Part shown: positions 1 through 8,958 of the stretch, in pieces
How positions within the stretch are numbered: position 1 is the first letter of the stretch
Layout of the letters: every line of letters starts with the position of its first letter
Source of the DNA: Bacillus sp. MRMR6
Lineage (GTDB): Bacteria; Bacillota; Bacilli; Bacillales; Cytobacillaceae
Reading direction: 5' to 3'
Length of the DNA: 64,000 nt
NCBI RefSeq assembly: GCF_001940785.1
Contig: NZ_MSLS01000004.1
Span: 124,001-188,000, forward strand
The notes under the pieces: model-generated
The model's database searches: none
Told to the model about the DNA's origin: nothing
Seen by the model: the letters and a program-made list of their open reading frames with translations, nothing else
Position numbers and translations under genes: made by a program

Positions 1-687
<687 letters not shown>

Positions 688-763
688 TTACATCTCTCCT
701 TTTATGTAGGTTTAGTAATATATAATTATGCATCTAGTTTTAAGAAGCACAGAAACTAGAATT

Positions 764-783
764 ATAATAATAATTATTATTAT
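764..783. promoter_or_regulatory. AT-only 20-bp palindrome, possible PerR/Fur-type box for katG
   Basis: A perfect 20-bp palindrome made of ATAATAATAA and its complement. It resembles the Fur-superfamily 7-1-7 pattern (TTATAAT-n-ATTATAA) used by PerR at peroxide genes, but low complexity makes chance likely. The rest of the 344-bp gap between katG and the gene at 1029 is AT-rich. It has a plausible TATAAT at 984-989 for the rightward gene and nothing else I can support. Confidence 0.4.
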
Positions 784-1028
784 GTAATTACTGTCATGAA
801 TTATGAAATAAATCGAAAGAAATATAGACTATGAGAATGAGAATGTAATGTAATGGAATTTCTAGAAGAATTAGTGAAATCGTTGCAGCGTTGGATAAAA
901 GTTGTAAAAAACTTCGCAGTATTTTCTTATATTACCATTATAAAGAAATTAAACGAAATTAGGCAAGTTATAAGGACATTCTCTATAATAGGATTAACGA
1001 AAGAAAGCAGGAAAGGGGGGACTTTTTT

Positions 1029-3089
1029 ATGATCCCAGCAAAAGTAGATGCCGATTCCATTACTACGATAAGAGATAATGGCGTGGAATCCATCGCTGTT
1101 TGGTTCGAACAGCATATCCAAACGTTCTATACACTTGGTTGGTCCTATCTTAGGAATCAGCAGCAAATGGAAGAACTTTTTTACCTTTCCATAATAAAAG
1201 TTCACAAGGAATTGCCTCGATATAAAAATAACACTTCATTTGAAACGTGGGTTACATCTATCATTTTACAAACCTGTCGGGAGCTTTCTGATGATAGAAG
1301 TTTACAAGCTTCAGAGGGAAATGAAAAACGGCCGGATGCTTTTAAGGCTTTGGGTCAATTGAAAGAATACGAGAAAGAAGCGATAGTCCTTACATATTTT
1401 AAAGGATTTTCTAAGGAGGAAACGGCTCATCTACTTCAAGTTTCAATGGAAAAGCTGAAAGACCTATTGTTTTCTGGAATCCGGTCTCTTAGGAATGAAA
1501 TAGGGTACGGGTCAGCCTTTAATGGCTGTGAGGAGTATCATCAGGATTACATTGATTATCTAGAAGGAAATCTGGAGCGGCCGAAAAAGATTGATTTAGA
1601 GGTACATGTTTATCATTGTCAAAACTGTCAGGAGGATTTGGGCAGCTTTCAGGATGTCATGCTAACCATGTTAAATCTTCCTAAAAAAATGGAAGAATTT
1701 CATGTGCCACCTGGTTTTATGGAAAATATTAGAGAAAGGCTGGCAGAAAAGGAAAGGCACAGACAACAGAAGAATAAGAAACGAATTAGATTGGGACTTG
1801 TTTCTGCAAGTGTTTTCGCAGTACTAATGGCTATAGTTTTCTTCACAGGGGCTCCTTCTAACCTCTACTATTCCTTGACAGAAGAAGATCAAGAATTGCG
1901 TGCCTTTTTGCAACAAGACCTGGGTGAAAGGCTGAACCTGGAAGCGGAAAGCGATGGGATGAAAATTACAATCAAGAGCGCGATAGCTGATGATGTTCAG
2001 ACGCTGGTTTTTTATGAAATAGAAGATACAGAAGATGACAATCAATATATGTTGGTTAATTATGATGGGGTTTTTGTAGAGAACGAACATGAAATCATGG
2101 ATCCTTCAGCATATCCAAGGTACTTTCCACCCGAACTTGATACAGATGTAAATAATGAGAAAAAGAACGTGTATCAAGGGAAGATTAGTCTGCTGCCACT
2201 CAAAAAGGATAAAGGGACAATTAAACTGCATATCACAAAACTTCAGAGATTGATTCGTGACCCCTCTAACCGGAATGGTTTTATGGCTTACGACAGCATG
2301 AGACAGGAGGGAGAGTGGAACTTCGAGATTCCTGTAACAAAACAGCCTTCCGTCGAATATGCATTGGCTGAAGAAACAGAAGTCGAGGAAATCCCGGTTC
2401 GCTTTGATAAACTAATCATTGCCCCAACAGCGACGATTCTGCAATATGCTATTAATAATGAACAACCAAACAAGAGGATAGATGTTGTAAATTTTTCCAA
2501 TCTAGAGGTGAACAATAAAAAAGTGAAAGCTGACCGGTATGGAAACTCTTTTTTCGGGTTACAGTACGACATAAGCTGGACTACTGCTCAAACAGTTTTT
2601 GAGCCTCTTTTTGGAGAAAAGCCAAAAGAGGTCAACGTTCAATTTGAATCTGTCTATTTAACGTTTGAAGATCAAAAAATCATCGAACTGGATGCATCTA
2701 GAGACTATCCTCAAACCTTTGAATATGCAGGCAGTACCATCTCCATTGATAAGGTGGAAATTGGCCAGCCTTCTACTGTTGTCATAAGTAATCATGAAAT
2801 CGAGAATCGAGCATATCATTCGATGCAATTCCATATTGTGGCTGAGGGTGAGGATGAATCTAGTTCAATAGAGATGAATTCTGAAGGAGTGCTTGTTGAT
2901 AAAAACGGAACGGTATACGATCTGTATAAAAACCCTGTTTCATATGAAGAAATCGAGCAGCCCCGGTATTTCACTACAGTTGAAAACGTGATATTGCACG
3001 GTCACCAAGTGATTCCTAAAAGGATTGTGATTTTTGGATATAATGCAACAAAATATCTAGATGATGTTGTGAAGATGACGTTGGAATAG
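1029..3089 (+). CDS. Fused ECF-like sigma factor / zinc-finger anti-sigma / membrane protein
   Basis: A 686-residue protein. Residues about 25-85 resemble sigma-70 region 2, and about 105-158 resemble region 4 (LKEYEKEAIVLTYFKGFSKE followed by a helix-turn-helix). His193, Cys197 and Cys200 form the Hx3Cx2C signature of zinc-binding anti-sigma domains. One membrane helix lies at about 254-273, followed by a ~410-residue outer domain of the kind seen in DUF4179-type Bacillus anti-sigma proteins. The pieces normally come as two genes, sigma and anti-sigma. Here they share one chain, so the sigma part would be membrane-tethered until released. A GGAAAGGGGGG site precedes the ATG. No sigma target was identified. 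Domain order is seen; regulated release is inferred. Confidence 0.8.
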   Translation: MIPAKVDADSITTIRDNGVESIAVWFEQHIQTFYTLGWSYLRNQQQMEELFYLSIIKVHKELPRYKNNTSFETWVTSIILQTCRELSDDRSLQASEGNEKRPDAFKALGQLKEYEKEAIVLTYFKGFSKEETAHLLQVSMEKLKDLLFSGIRSLRNEIGYGSAFNGCEEYHQDYIDYLEGNLERPKKIDLEVHVYHCQNCQEDLGSFQDVMLTMLNLPKKMEEFHVPPGFMENIRERLAEKERHRQQKNKKRIRLGLVSASVFAVLMAIVFFTGAPSNLYYSLTEEDQELRAFLQQDLGERLNLEAESDGMKITIKSAIADDVQTLVFYEIEDTEDDNQYMLVNYDGVFVENEHEIMDPSAYPRYFPPELDTDVNNEKKNVYQGKISLLPLKKDKGTIKLHITKLQRLIRDPSNRNGFMAYDSMRQEGEWNFEIPVTKQPSVEYALAEETEVEEIPVRFDKLIIAPTATILQYAINNEQPNKRIDVVNFSNLEVNNKKVKADRYGNSFFGLQYDISWTTAQTVFEPLFGEKPKEVNVQFESVYLTFEDQKIIELDASRDYPQTFEYAGSTISIDKVEIGQPSTVVISNHEIENRAYHSMQFHIVAEGEDESSSIEMNSEGVLVDKNGTVYDLYKNPVSYEEIEQPRYFTTVENVILHGHQVIPKRIVIFGYNATKYLDDVVKMTLE

Positions 3090-3200
3090 ACGAAAGGAGA
3101 GAGGAACTTAAGAAAGTAACATACATATAAAGCTGAAGTATTTAATGAATCTATAATGGAAACCGCAAATCGAGCTTACACAAAAAAGCTATAGTTGAAA

Positions 3201-3234
3201 GGAAGCATGAGAACCGTCCCCATGCTTCCTTATT
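3201..3234. terminator. Hairpin between convergent genes, carrying a GAACCGTCCC repeat core
   Basis: Arms GGAAGCATG and CATGCTTCC enclose AGAACCGTCCC. A T-rich stretch follows on the plus strand. It sits just past the LacI-type gene (minus) and downstream of the sigma-like gene (plus), so it may stop both. Its loop holds one arm of the GGGACGGTTC repeat family found at 20684, 21478, 50466 and 50582. Confidence 0.6.
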
Positions 3235-4215
3235 TTACTTTGCTGGTGCACAAGAGGTGCGTTCTGTAATGGTGGGTGTTAATGGTTTGATGTGCGGTAT
3301 TGTTTGTTTGTTTTTTATGATGGAAAGTAGGGTTTCTACGATATGATGGGCGATTTGCTCTACTGGGACGCCTACACATGTTATTAGGATTTCCATATTG
3401 GTCATTTGCGAAATATTGTCGTAACTAATAACCGAAATGTCTTTCGGGATGATTATATTTGCCTCTCTTAATGCACGGACAATACCGGCACTTATATCGT
3501 AGCTTGAACCAATTATGGCTGTAGGCATTTCGCCGGATGATAACAAACGCTTCGTTGCCGTGAAGCCGTCATACCAGTCTAAGCCGCCAGTATTAATTAG
3601 GTGGCTGTTATGGATGGGTAGCTGGAATTTCTGCATGGCATTTTGAAACCCGTAATATTTCTCTAATTGGCGGTCATCAATCGGTGGAAATTCCCCCATG
3701 TAAGCAATTTTCTTATGTCCAAGCTGGTATAAATACTCCACTGCTGTCTGCATAGCTTCTTGATAGTTCACGTCAATGACCGGGAGGGACTTATTTTTTC
3801 CGACTCCATATGTTACTACGGGAAGGTCAATAGACTCCAACATGGAATGGTCTTTTTCGTCAAACACAATTACCCCATCAACCTGGAATCGTTTAAACAT
3901 TTCAATCGAGGTTTTTATTGGACTTATGGAAAGAATCATAGAATATGAATGTTTGCTAATTTCTTCGTTTAGTTTCGTAACTAATACAGAAGGAAGCACA
4001 CGCTCTAATGTTGGCCAAATTAAGCCAATTACTTTGGATTGTTTGGAAACGAGCTGCTGAGCTGCAAGATTTGGCTGGTAGCCCATTTCTTTGGCAATTT
4101 TAACTATTTTTGCTTTTGTTTCGGGCTTGACTAGCGGGCTGTCATTTAGAGCTTTTGATACGGTTGAATAACTTACACCTGCTACTTGAGAGATATTCTT
4201 AATGGTAACTGTCAT
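3235..4215 (-). CDS. kdgR: LacI-family regulator of the KDG genes (KdgR-like)
   Basis: A transcriptional repressor of LacI/GalR type, 326 residues from the chosen start. The N-terminal helix-turn-helix (VTIKNISQVAGVSYSTVSKA) and hinge (YQPNLAAQQL) are followed by a periplasmic-binding-protein-like effector domain. The ATG at 4215 has AGGTGAG upstream at proper spacing; an in-frame GTG nine bases earlier has none. It is divergent from KDPG aldolase and KDG kinase, with three AACGTT-centred operator-like sites between. That makes a KdgR-type role, with KDG or a relative as effector, the best inference. The symbol is by position and family, not proven orthology. Confidence 0.82.
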   Translation of the reverse strand: MTVTIKNISQVAGVSYSTVSKALNDSPLVKPETKAKIVKIAKEMGYQPNLAAQQLVSKQSKVIGLIWPTLERVLPSVLVTKLNEEISKHSYSMILSISPIKTSIEMFKRFQVDGVIVFDEKDHSMLESIDLPVVTYGVGKNKSLPVIDVNYQEAMQTAVEYLYQLGHKKIAYMGEFPPIDDRQLEKYYGFQNAMQKFQLPIHNSHLINTGGLDWYDGFTATKRLLSSGEMPTAIIGSSYDISAGIVRALREANIIIPKDISVISYDNISQMTNMEILITCVGVPVEQIAHHIVETLLSIIKNKQTIPHIKPLTPTITERTSCAPAK

Positions 4216-4263
4216 TTTTCTCACCTGAAATCTGAATGATCTTTGTTTAACTATACCAAAAGA

Positions 4264-4277
4264 TAATAACGTTGTTA
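4264..4277. promoter_or_regulatory. AACGTT-centred operator-like site, copy 1
   Basis: TAATAACGTTGTTA is a nearly perfect palindrome with the central CG typical of LacI-family operators. It lies 49 bp upstream of the regulator's start and probably serves autoregulation (inference). Confidence 0.55.
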
Positions 4278-4354
4278 ATATTTAATCTAAAACGAATAAA
4301 AAACTTATAGTTGGCTTTATTACGTTCAAATATAATTCGAATTTCACACTTGTA

Positions 4355-4393
4355 AACGTTGTAATTATCTTTTAAAATTATAATTACAACGTT
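4355..4393. promoter_or_regulatory. Paired AACGTT operators in a 14-bp inverted repeat before KDPG aldolase
   Basis: AACGTTGTAATTAT at 4355-4368 is exactly complementary to ATAATTACAACGTT at 4380-4393, with an 11-bp spacer. Each arm contains one AACGTT core like the site at 4264. The repeat is 55 bp upstream of the aldolase start, where a repressor would block the promoter. Confidence 0.6.
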
Positions 4394-4448
4394 ATTATTT
4401 TTATTTTAACCTGATTTTCATAAATGAGAAAGAGATAGGAGAGACAGT

Positions 4449-5096
4449 ATGAAAAAATTAGCTGCCTTAAAAAAATTAACCGATTGTGGTGTTGTTGCTG
4501 TTGTTAGAGCAGACTCGAAAGACGATGCGATCCGTATTTCTGAAGCATGTGTGAAAGGTGGAATCTATGGAATTGAGGTCACTTTCACGCTTCAGGAGGC
4601 GGATGCTGTGATTAAAGAACTTATCTCCTTTTATAAGGACAACAGCGAAGTCGTGATTGGTGCTGGAACCGTACTTGATGCAACAACTGCGAGAATTGCT
4701 ATTTTAGCAGGTGCACAGTATATAGTAAGCCCATGCTTTGATGAGGAAACAGCAAAGTTATGTAATCTCTACCAAATTCCATATATGCCTGGCTGCATGA
4801 CCATTACAGAAATGAAGGAAGCACTAGAATTTGGAGTCGATATTGTAAAGCTGTTCCCTGGAAATGCCTTTGGACCGGATTTTGTAAAAGCCGTAAAAGC
4901 ACCACTTCCTCAGGTCAATATTATGCCAACTGGCGGGGTAAGCCTCGAGAATGTGGATCAATGGATCAAAAATGGTTGTGTCGCTGTCGGTATCGGTGGA
5001 AACTTAGTAGCACCTGCAAAAACAGGTGAGTTTGAAAAAATTACTGAACTTGCTAAGGCCTATGTCGAAAAAGTTCAAGCTGCCAGAGGGGCGTAG
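4449..5096 (+). CDS. eda: 2-keto-3-deoxy-6-phosphogluconate (KDPG) aldolase
   Basis: Class I aldolase that splits KDPG into pyruvate and glyceraldehyde 3-phosphate, the last step of hexuronate breakdown. It has 215 residues, normal for the family. Lys134 in DIVKLFPGNAFGP is the Schiff-base lysine. Glu43 in GIEVTF is the catalytic acid/base position. MPTGGV (159-164) binds phosphate. It is the first gene of a two-gene unit, four bases before KDG kinase, behind the paired operator at 4355-4393. It could also act on 4-hydroxy-2-oxoglutarate, as relatives do. Confidence 0.95.
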   Translation: MKKLAALKKLTDCGVVAVVRADSKDDAIRISEACVKGGIYGIEVTFTLQEADAVIKELISFYKDNSEVVIGAGTVLDATTARIAILAGAQYIVSPCFDEETAKLCNLYQIPYMPGCMTITEMKEALEFGVDIVKLFPGNAFGPDFVKAVKAPLPQVNIMPTGGVSLENVDQWIKNGCVAVGIGGNLVAPAKTGEFEKITELAKAYVEKVQAARGA

Positions 5097-5100
5097 GAAT

Positions 5101-6114
5101 ATGAAAAAAGTTGTTACTTTTGGAGAAATTCTGCTTCGATTCTCAACAAAAATCGGTGACCGTCTTTTCCAAACAAATGAGATTCAAACACATATTGGCG
5201 GAGCAGAAGCAAATGTCGCTGTGTCTCTTTCAAATTTCGGGCATGATGTCTATATGGTCAGTAAGGTACCAGAAAACCCAGTTGGTTCTGCAGTAGAGAG
5301 TCATTTACGGTTGCATGGAGTTAAAACAGACTTTTTATTAAAAGGGGGAGATCGGCTAGGTACTTATTATGTTGAGTCAGGGGTAGGACCAAGAAGTGCC
5401 CAAGTAACATATGACCGAAAATACTCAAGTATTTCGCAGCTCTCTTTGGAAGAGGTGAATTTTGAGGAGGTTTTTTCAGGAGCATCGCTTTATCATGTTA
5501 CTGGCATCACTGCTGCATTGTCTCCAAGCATGAAAGAATTGGTTCTATATTCATTGAAAAAAGCAAAAGAACTCGGGGTCACAACGAGCTTTGACTTTAA
5601 TTATCGTGCTAAATTATGGAGCCAGAAAGAAGCAGCAGAAACAATCAAAACCTTTCTGCCATATGTAGATATTTGCTCTTGCGGAGAATTGGATGCACTC
5701 CATTTATTAGCAATCGAAAAAGCGGATGATTCCTTAGGGGCACGTGAAAAACTTGCCTATTATTACGAGCAGATCCAGCAAAGGTACCCGAATATTCAGT
5801 GGATGAGTTCCACATTTCGTGGCGTGATCTCTGCTTCGACCAATACACTTCAAGGAAATGTTTTCGTTGATGGAGTGCTTTATCAGTCAAAGGTATATTC
5901 TATTGACCATATCGTTGATCGGGTTGGCGGCGGTGATGCATTCGCAGCAGGCATCCTCCATGGAATCATTGAACAAAGAGCTCCTGAAGAGATCGTTTCG
6001 TTTGCAACGGCGGCATCCGTCCTGAAACATACGGTTCACGGAGACTGTAACATATTCTCTGAAGGGGAAATCCATACATTTGCGAATAATACTCCTGGCA
6101 AAATTGTTAGATAA
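5101..6114 (+). CDS. kdgK: 2-keto-3-deoxygluconate (KDG) kinase, PfkB family
   Basis: Phosphorylates KDG to KDPG, feeding the aldolase encoded just upstream. The 337-residue PfkB-type sugar kinase has an N-terminal GE motif (VVTFGEILLRFS), the GGAEANVAVSL substrate region, and the C-terminal signature DRVGGGDAFAAGILHG with its catalytic Asp in GGGDAF. The ATG at 5101 follows GAGGGGCGTAGGA. A longer in-frame start would overlap the aldolase gene and is unlikely. The aldolase/kinase pair is the shared end of galacturonate and glucuronate breakdown. Confidence 0.93.
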   Translation: MKKVVTFGEILLRFSTKIGDRLFQTNEIQTHIGGAEANVAVSLSNFGHDVYMVSKVPENPVGSAVESHLRLHGVKTDFLLKGGDRLGTYYVESGVGPRSAQVTYDRKYSSISQLSLEEVNFEEVFSGASLYHVTGITAALSPSMKELVLYSLKKAKELGVTTSFDFNYRAKLWSQKEAAETIKTFLPYVDICSCGELDALHLLAIEKADDSLGAREKLAYYYEQIQQRYPNIQWMSSTFRGVISASTNTLQGNVFVDGVLYQSKVYSIDHIVDRVGGGDAFAAGILHGIIEQRAPEEIVSFATAASVLKHTVHGDCNIFSEGEIHTFANNTPGKIVR

Positions 6115-6172
6115 ATAATGTGTATTTTTTGTTAAAAGGATTGCTAACTATCCATTAACTAGATAAAATTAA

Positions 6173-6218
6173 ATTGTTCACGTTAACATTAATCGCTTTT
6201 TTTGTTAACGTGAACAAT
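6173..6218. promoter_or_regulatory. Two TGTTAACGTTAACA-type operators in a 15-bp inverted repeat
   Basis: TGTTCACGTTAACA (6175-6188) and TGTTAACGTGAACA (6203-6216) each match the palindrome TGTTAACGTTAACA at 13 of 14 bases. Together they form an exact 15-bp inverted repeat. Centres are 28 bp apart. They lie just after KDG kinase and upstream of uxaC, in the leader of the uxa operon. Confidence 0.65.
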
Positions 6219-6247
6219 CTACTCAACTACATGAAAGTTAATTAAAA

Positions 6248-6261
6248 TGTTAGCGTAAACA
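6248..6261. promoter_or_regulatory. Third operator-like site upstream of uxaC
   Basis: TGTTAGCGTAAACA matches TGTTAACGTTAACA at 12 of 14 positions. It is 98 bp before the uxaC start and 45 bp from the nearest site of the pair at 6173-6218. Confidence 0.55.
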
Positions 6262-6345
6262 TTAATCCTGCTTCACCCGAGAAACCATCAAATTGGGGTA
6301 AGTAACTCCACTGATGGAGGTTTTACTTTAGTATAAAATCTAAAA

Positions 6346-7794
6346 ATGAAAGTTGGTACTAATGTGCAGAATTTTATGAATGACAATTTTCTTTTGAAAA
6401 ACGAAACAGCAATCAGCTTATATCATGATTTTGCAAAAGATATGCCAATTATTGATTATCATTGCCATTTAAGTCCAAAGGAAATTTACGAAAACAAAAC
6501 GTTTAAAAATATTACGGAAATTTGGCTATATGGTGATCATTATAAGTGGCGTGCCATGAGAAGCAATGGAATTGAGGAAAAGTATATTACGGGTGACGCA
6601 AGTGATTATGAAAAGTTTCTTGCCTGGGCAAAGACCGTCCCAATGACTATCGGTAACCCGTTATATAATTGGACACACTTGGAATTACAAAGGTTTTTTG
6701 GAATTAATGAGCTGTTGAACGAAAAAAGTGCACCGCAAATTTGGGAAAAGGTGAATACTCTTTTAAATAATAGTGCTGGTTTTGGAGCAAGAGATTTGAT
6801 TAAGAAGTCGAATGTTCAGGTTGTTTGTACCACCGATGACCCGGTTGACTCACTTGAGTACCATTTACGCTTACAAGAAGAGGGAGACTTTGATGTTCAA
6901 GTGTTGCCCAGCTTCCGTCCGGATAAAGGCCTAGAGATTAATCGTGAAGGATATTTACAATGGGTCCAAACCCTTCAGAACGTTTCCGGCATCGAAATCA
7001 CATCGTATGATGACTTCTTAAAAGGAATGGAATCACGCATCCGCTTCTTCCATTCTGTTGGCGGCAGGGTTTCTGACCATGCGATTGATACAATGATGTT
7101 TGATGAAACAACAAAAGAGGAAGTAACCCTTATTTTTAAAGAAGCCTTACTAGGAAAGAAAGTTTCCCTTGAAGATGAAAAGAAATACAAAACCTATACG
7201 ATGAAATTTTTAGCAGGTTTATATACTGAGTTAGGTTGGGCCATGCAATTTCATATTAATGCATTAAGAAACAATAATACGAAAATGCTAAACATCCTTG
7301 GTCCTGATACTGGGTATGATTCCATAAACGATGACCTAATTGCAAAGCCTTTGGCACGTTTATTAGATGCAATTGATCAGGAAAGCGGCCTCCCTAGAAC
7401 GATTATTTATTCCTTGAATGCAAAAGATAATGACGTCATTGGGGCGATGATCGGTGCCTTCCAAAACGGTGGAGTACCTGGAAAAATCCAGTTTGGAACA
7501 GCTTGGTGGTTTAACGATACGAAAACAGGCATGCTTAACCAAATGGTCTCACTTTCCAATTTAGGATTATTCACTCGTTTTATTGGAATGCTAACGGATT
7601 CTAGAAGTTTTCTTTCTTATACACGACATGAATATTTTAGAAGACTTGTTTGTGCATTAATCGCTGAATGGGTTGAAAATGGAGAGGTACCAAACGATAT
7701 TGAATTTTTGGGAAGCATCGTTCAGGGGATCTCGTATACCAATGCTAAAGAATATTTTCAATTTGACAAAGTAGGGATCTTATCGGGATCGTGA
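6346..7794 (+). CDS. uxaC: Uronate isomerase
   Basis: Converts D-glucuronate to fructuronate and D-galacturonate to tagaturonate, the entry step of the pathway. It is an amidohydrolase-fold protein of 482 residues. The metal-binding IIDYHCHLSPKEI is near the N-terminus, and CTTDDPVDSLEYH and the GTAWWFNDTKTGM region are typical. The start is uncertain: the only good purine site (TGGAGG at 6315) is 25 bases from the ATG at 6346, while GTG 6364 or ATG 6376 would begin nearer the conserved region. It heads the run uxaC, regulator, uxaB, uxaA. Confidence 0.95.
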   Translation: MKVGTNVQNFMNDNFLLKNETAISLYHDFAKDMPIIDYHCHLSPKEIYENKTFKNITEIWLYGDHYKWRAMRSNGIEEKYITGDASDYEKFLAWAKTVPMTIGNPLYNWTHLELQRFFGINELLNEKSAPQIWEKVNTLLNNSAGFGARDLIKKSNVQVVCTTDDPVDSLEYHLRLQEEGDFDVQVLPSFRPDKGLEINREGYLQWVQTLQNVSGIEITSYDDFLKGMESRIRFFHSVGGRVSDHAIDTMMFDETTKEEVTLIFKEALLGKKVSLEDEKKYKTYTMKFLAGLYTELGWAMQFHINALRNNNTKMLNILGPDTGYDSINDDLIAKPLARLLDAIDQESGLPRTIIYSLNAKDNDVIGAMIGAFQNGGVPGKIQFGTAWWFNDTKTGMLNQMVSLSNLGLFTRFIGMLTDSRSFLSYTRHEYFRRLVCALIAEWVENGEVPNDIEFLGSIVQGISYTNAKEYFQFDKVGILSGS

Positions 7795-7875
7795 ATTCCG
7801 TGCTGAGGGGCTATGAAATTCCAAGTTTTTTGATATGATAAAGTGTAGGACTGAATATTGTAAAGGATGGAATAC

Positions 7876-8889
7876 ATGGTTACCATTAAAGACATTGCCA
7901 AGATAGCAAATGTTTCCCACACTACAGTTTCAAGAGCTCTGAATGACAGCCCGCTAATTAAACCTGGGACAAAAAAGAAAATATTAGAGATAGCCGCTCA
8001 GTTAAAATATACACCGAACTATAATGCGAAAAGTCTGGTAATGCAGAAGTCCCATACGATTGGACTATTCCTGACGAGTATTACGAACGGAACTTCTTCA
8101 AGCTTCTTTGTAGAAACAGTAAAAGGTGTAAATTCAATTATCGATCAACATTATAATTTGTATGTAAGAGGAATTGAAGATCTGGAAGATTATACGACGA
8201 TTCATAATAATCGTTTTGAAGGGATTATTTTAATGAGTCAAAGTGATGTCGATGATGATTTCATCGATTATTTGAAAGAAAAAGAGATCCCATGTGTGGT
8301 TTTAGGCAGGGATATTAGTGATTCATCGCTTACGAATATTGTTTCGAATGACCGCGATGGGGCAACTCAAATGGTCAACCACCTAATCCAAAAAGGTCAC
8401 CGAAGTATTGCCATCGTCGAAGGGATAAAAGGATTTAAATCGACGATGGAACGAAGAGAAGGGTATTTAAAAGCGTTAATTGATCATCAGCTTCCGATTA
8501 AAAAAGAATATATTGTCCAAGGAAACTATGACATGGAAAGTGGTTATAAAGCCTTTGAAAAGCTAATTGCTTTAGAAGAACCCCCGACAGCCATATTCTG
8601 TTCAAACGACGATATGGCCATCGGAGCCCTGAACGCAGCATTCGCAAATGGTCTTATAGTACCGAATGATATTTCGATTGTCGGTTTTGACGACATTGAA
8701 TTTGCAAGGTACACAAATCCATCTCTTACAACCGTGAAACGGCCGATTGAAAAAATCAGTTCATTAGGGGCACAAAAGCTCCTGAAATTGCTGGAGAAGG
8801 AAGAGAATACTGAAATGCCAGGGGAAAAAATCTATGTAGAAACAGAGCTTGTTATTAGACGGTCGGTTTCACCTTTACCATTGTCATAA
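7876..8889 (+). CDS. exuR: LacI-family regulator of hexuronate genes (ExuR-like)
   Basis: A LacI/GalR-type regulator of 337 residues. The DNA-binding part is VTIKDIAKIANVSHTTVSRA with hinge residues YTPNYNAKSL. The ligand-binding domain ends in the typical VPNDISIVGFDDIEFA and SLTTVKRP stretches. ATG 7876 is preceded by AAAGGATGG at good spacing; an ATG nine bases earlier lies inside that site. Its place between uxaC and uxaB, and TGTTAACGTTAACA sites before uxaC, uxaB and the TRAP operon, point to an ExuR-type role. The assignment of sites to this regulator rather than the one at 3235 is inference. Confidence 0.85.
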   Translation: MVTIKDIAKIANVSHTTVSRALNDSPLIKPGTKKKILEIAAQLKYTPNYNAKSLVMQKSHTIGLFLTSITNGTSSSFFVETVKGVNSIIDQHYNLYVRGIEDLEDYTTIHNNRFEGIILMSQSDVDDDFIDYLKEKEIPCVVLGRDISDSSLTNIVSNDRDGATQMVNHLIQKGHRSIAIVEGIKGFKSTMERREGYLKALIDHQLPIKKEYIVQGNYDMESGYKAFEKLIALEEPPTAIFCSNDDMAIGALNAAFANGLIVPNDISIVGFDDIEFARYTNPSLTTVKRPIEKISSLGAQKLLKLLEKEENTEMPGEKIYVETELVIRRSVSPLPLS

Positions 8890-8891
8890 TC

Positions 8892-8915
8892 GTTACTAGT
8901 CAATTGACTAGTAAC
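8892..8915. repeat. Perfect 24-bp palindrome after the regulator gene
   Basis: GTTACTAGTCAA is followed directly by its exact complement TTGACTAGTAAC, three bases after the regulator's stop codon. A short T stretch follows. It could be a weak terminator or processing site, or a protein-binding palindrome between regulator and uxaB. Confidence 0.6.
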
Positions 8916-8930
8916 TTTCATCTACTAAAA

Positions 8931-8944
8931 TGTTAACGTGTGCA
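8931..8944. promoter_or_regulatory. Operator-like half-conserved site before uxaB
   Basis: TGTTAACGTGTGCA keeps the left half of TGTTAACGTTAACA exactly and matches 11 of 14 overall. It ends only 14 bases before the uxaB start, next to the ribosome site. Confidence 0.4.
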
Positions 8945-8958
8945 TAGGAGGAATACTC

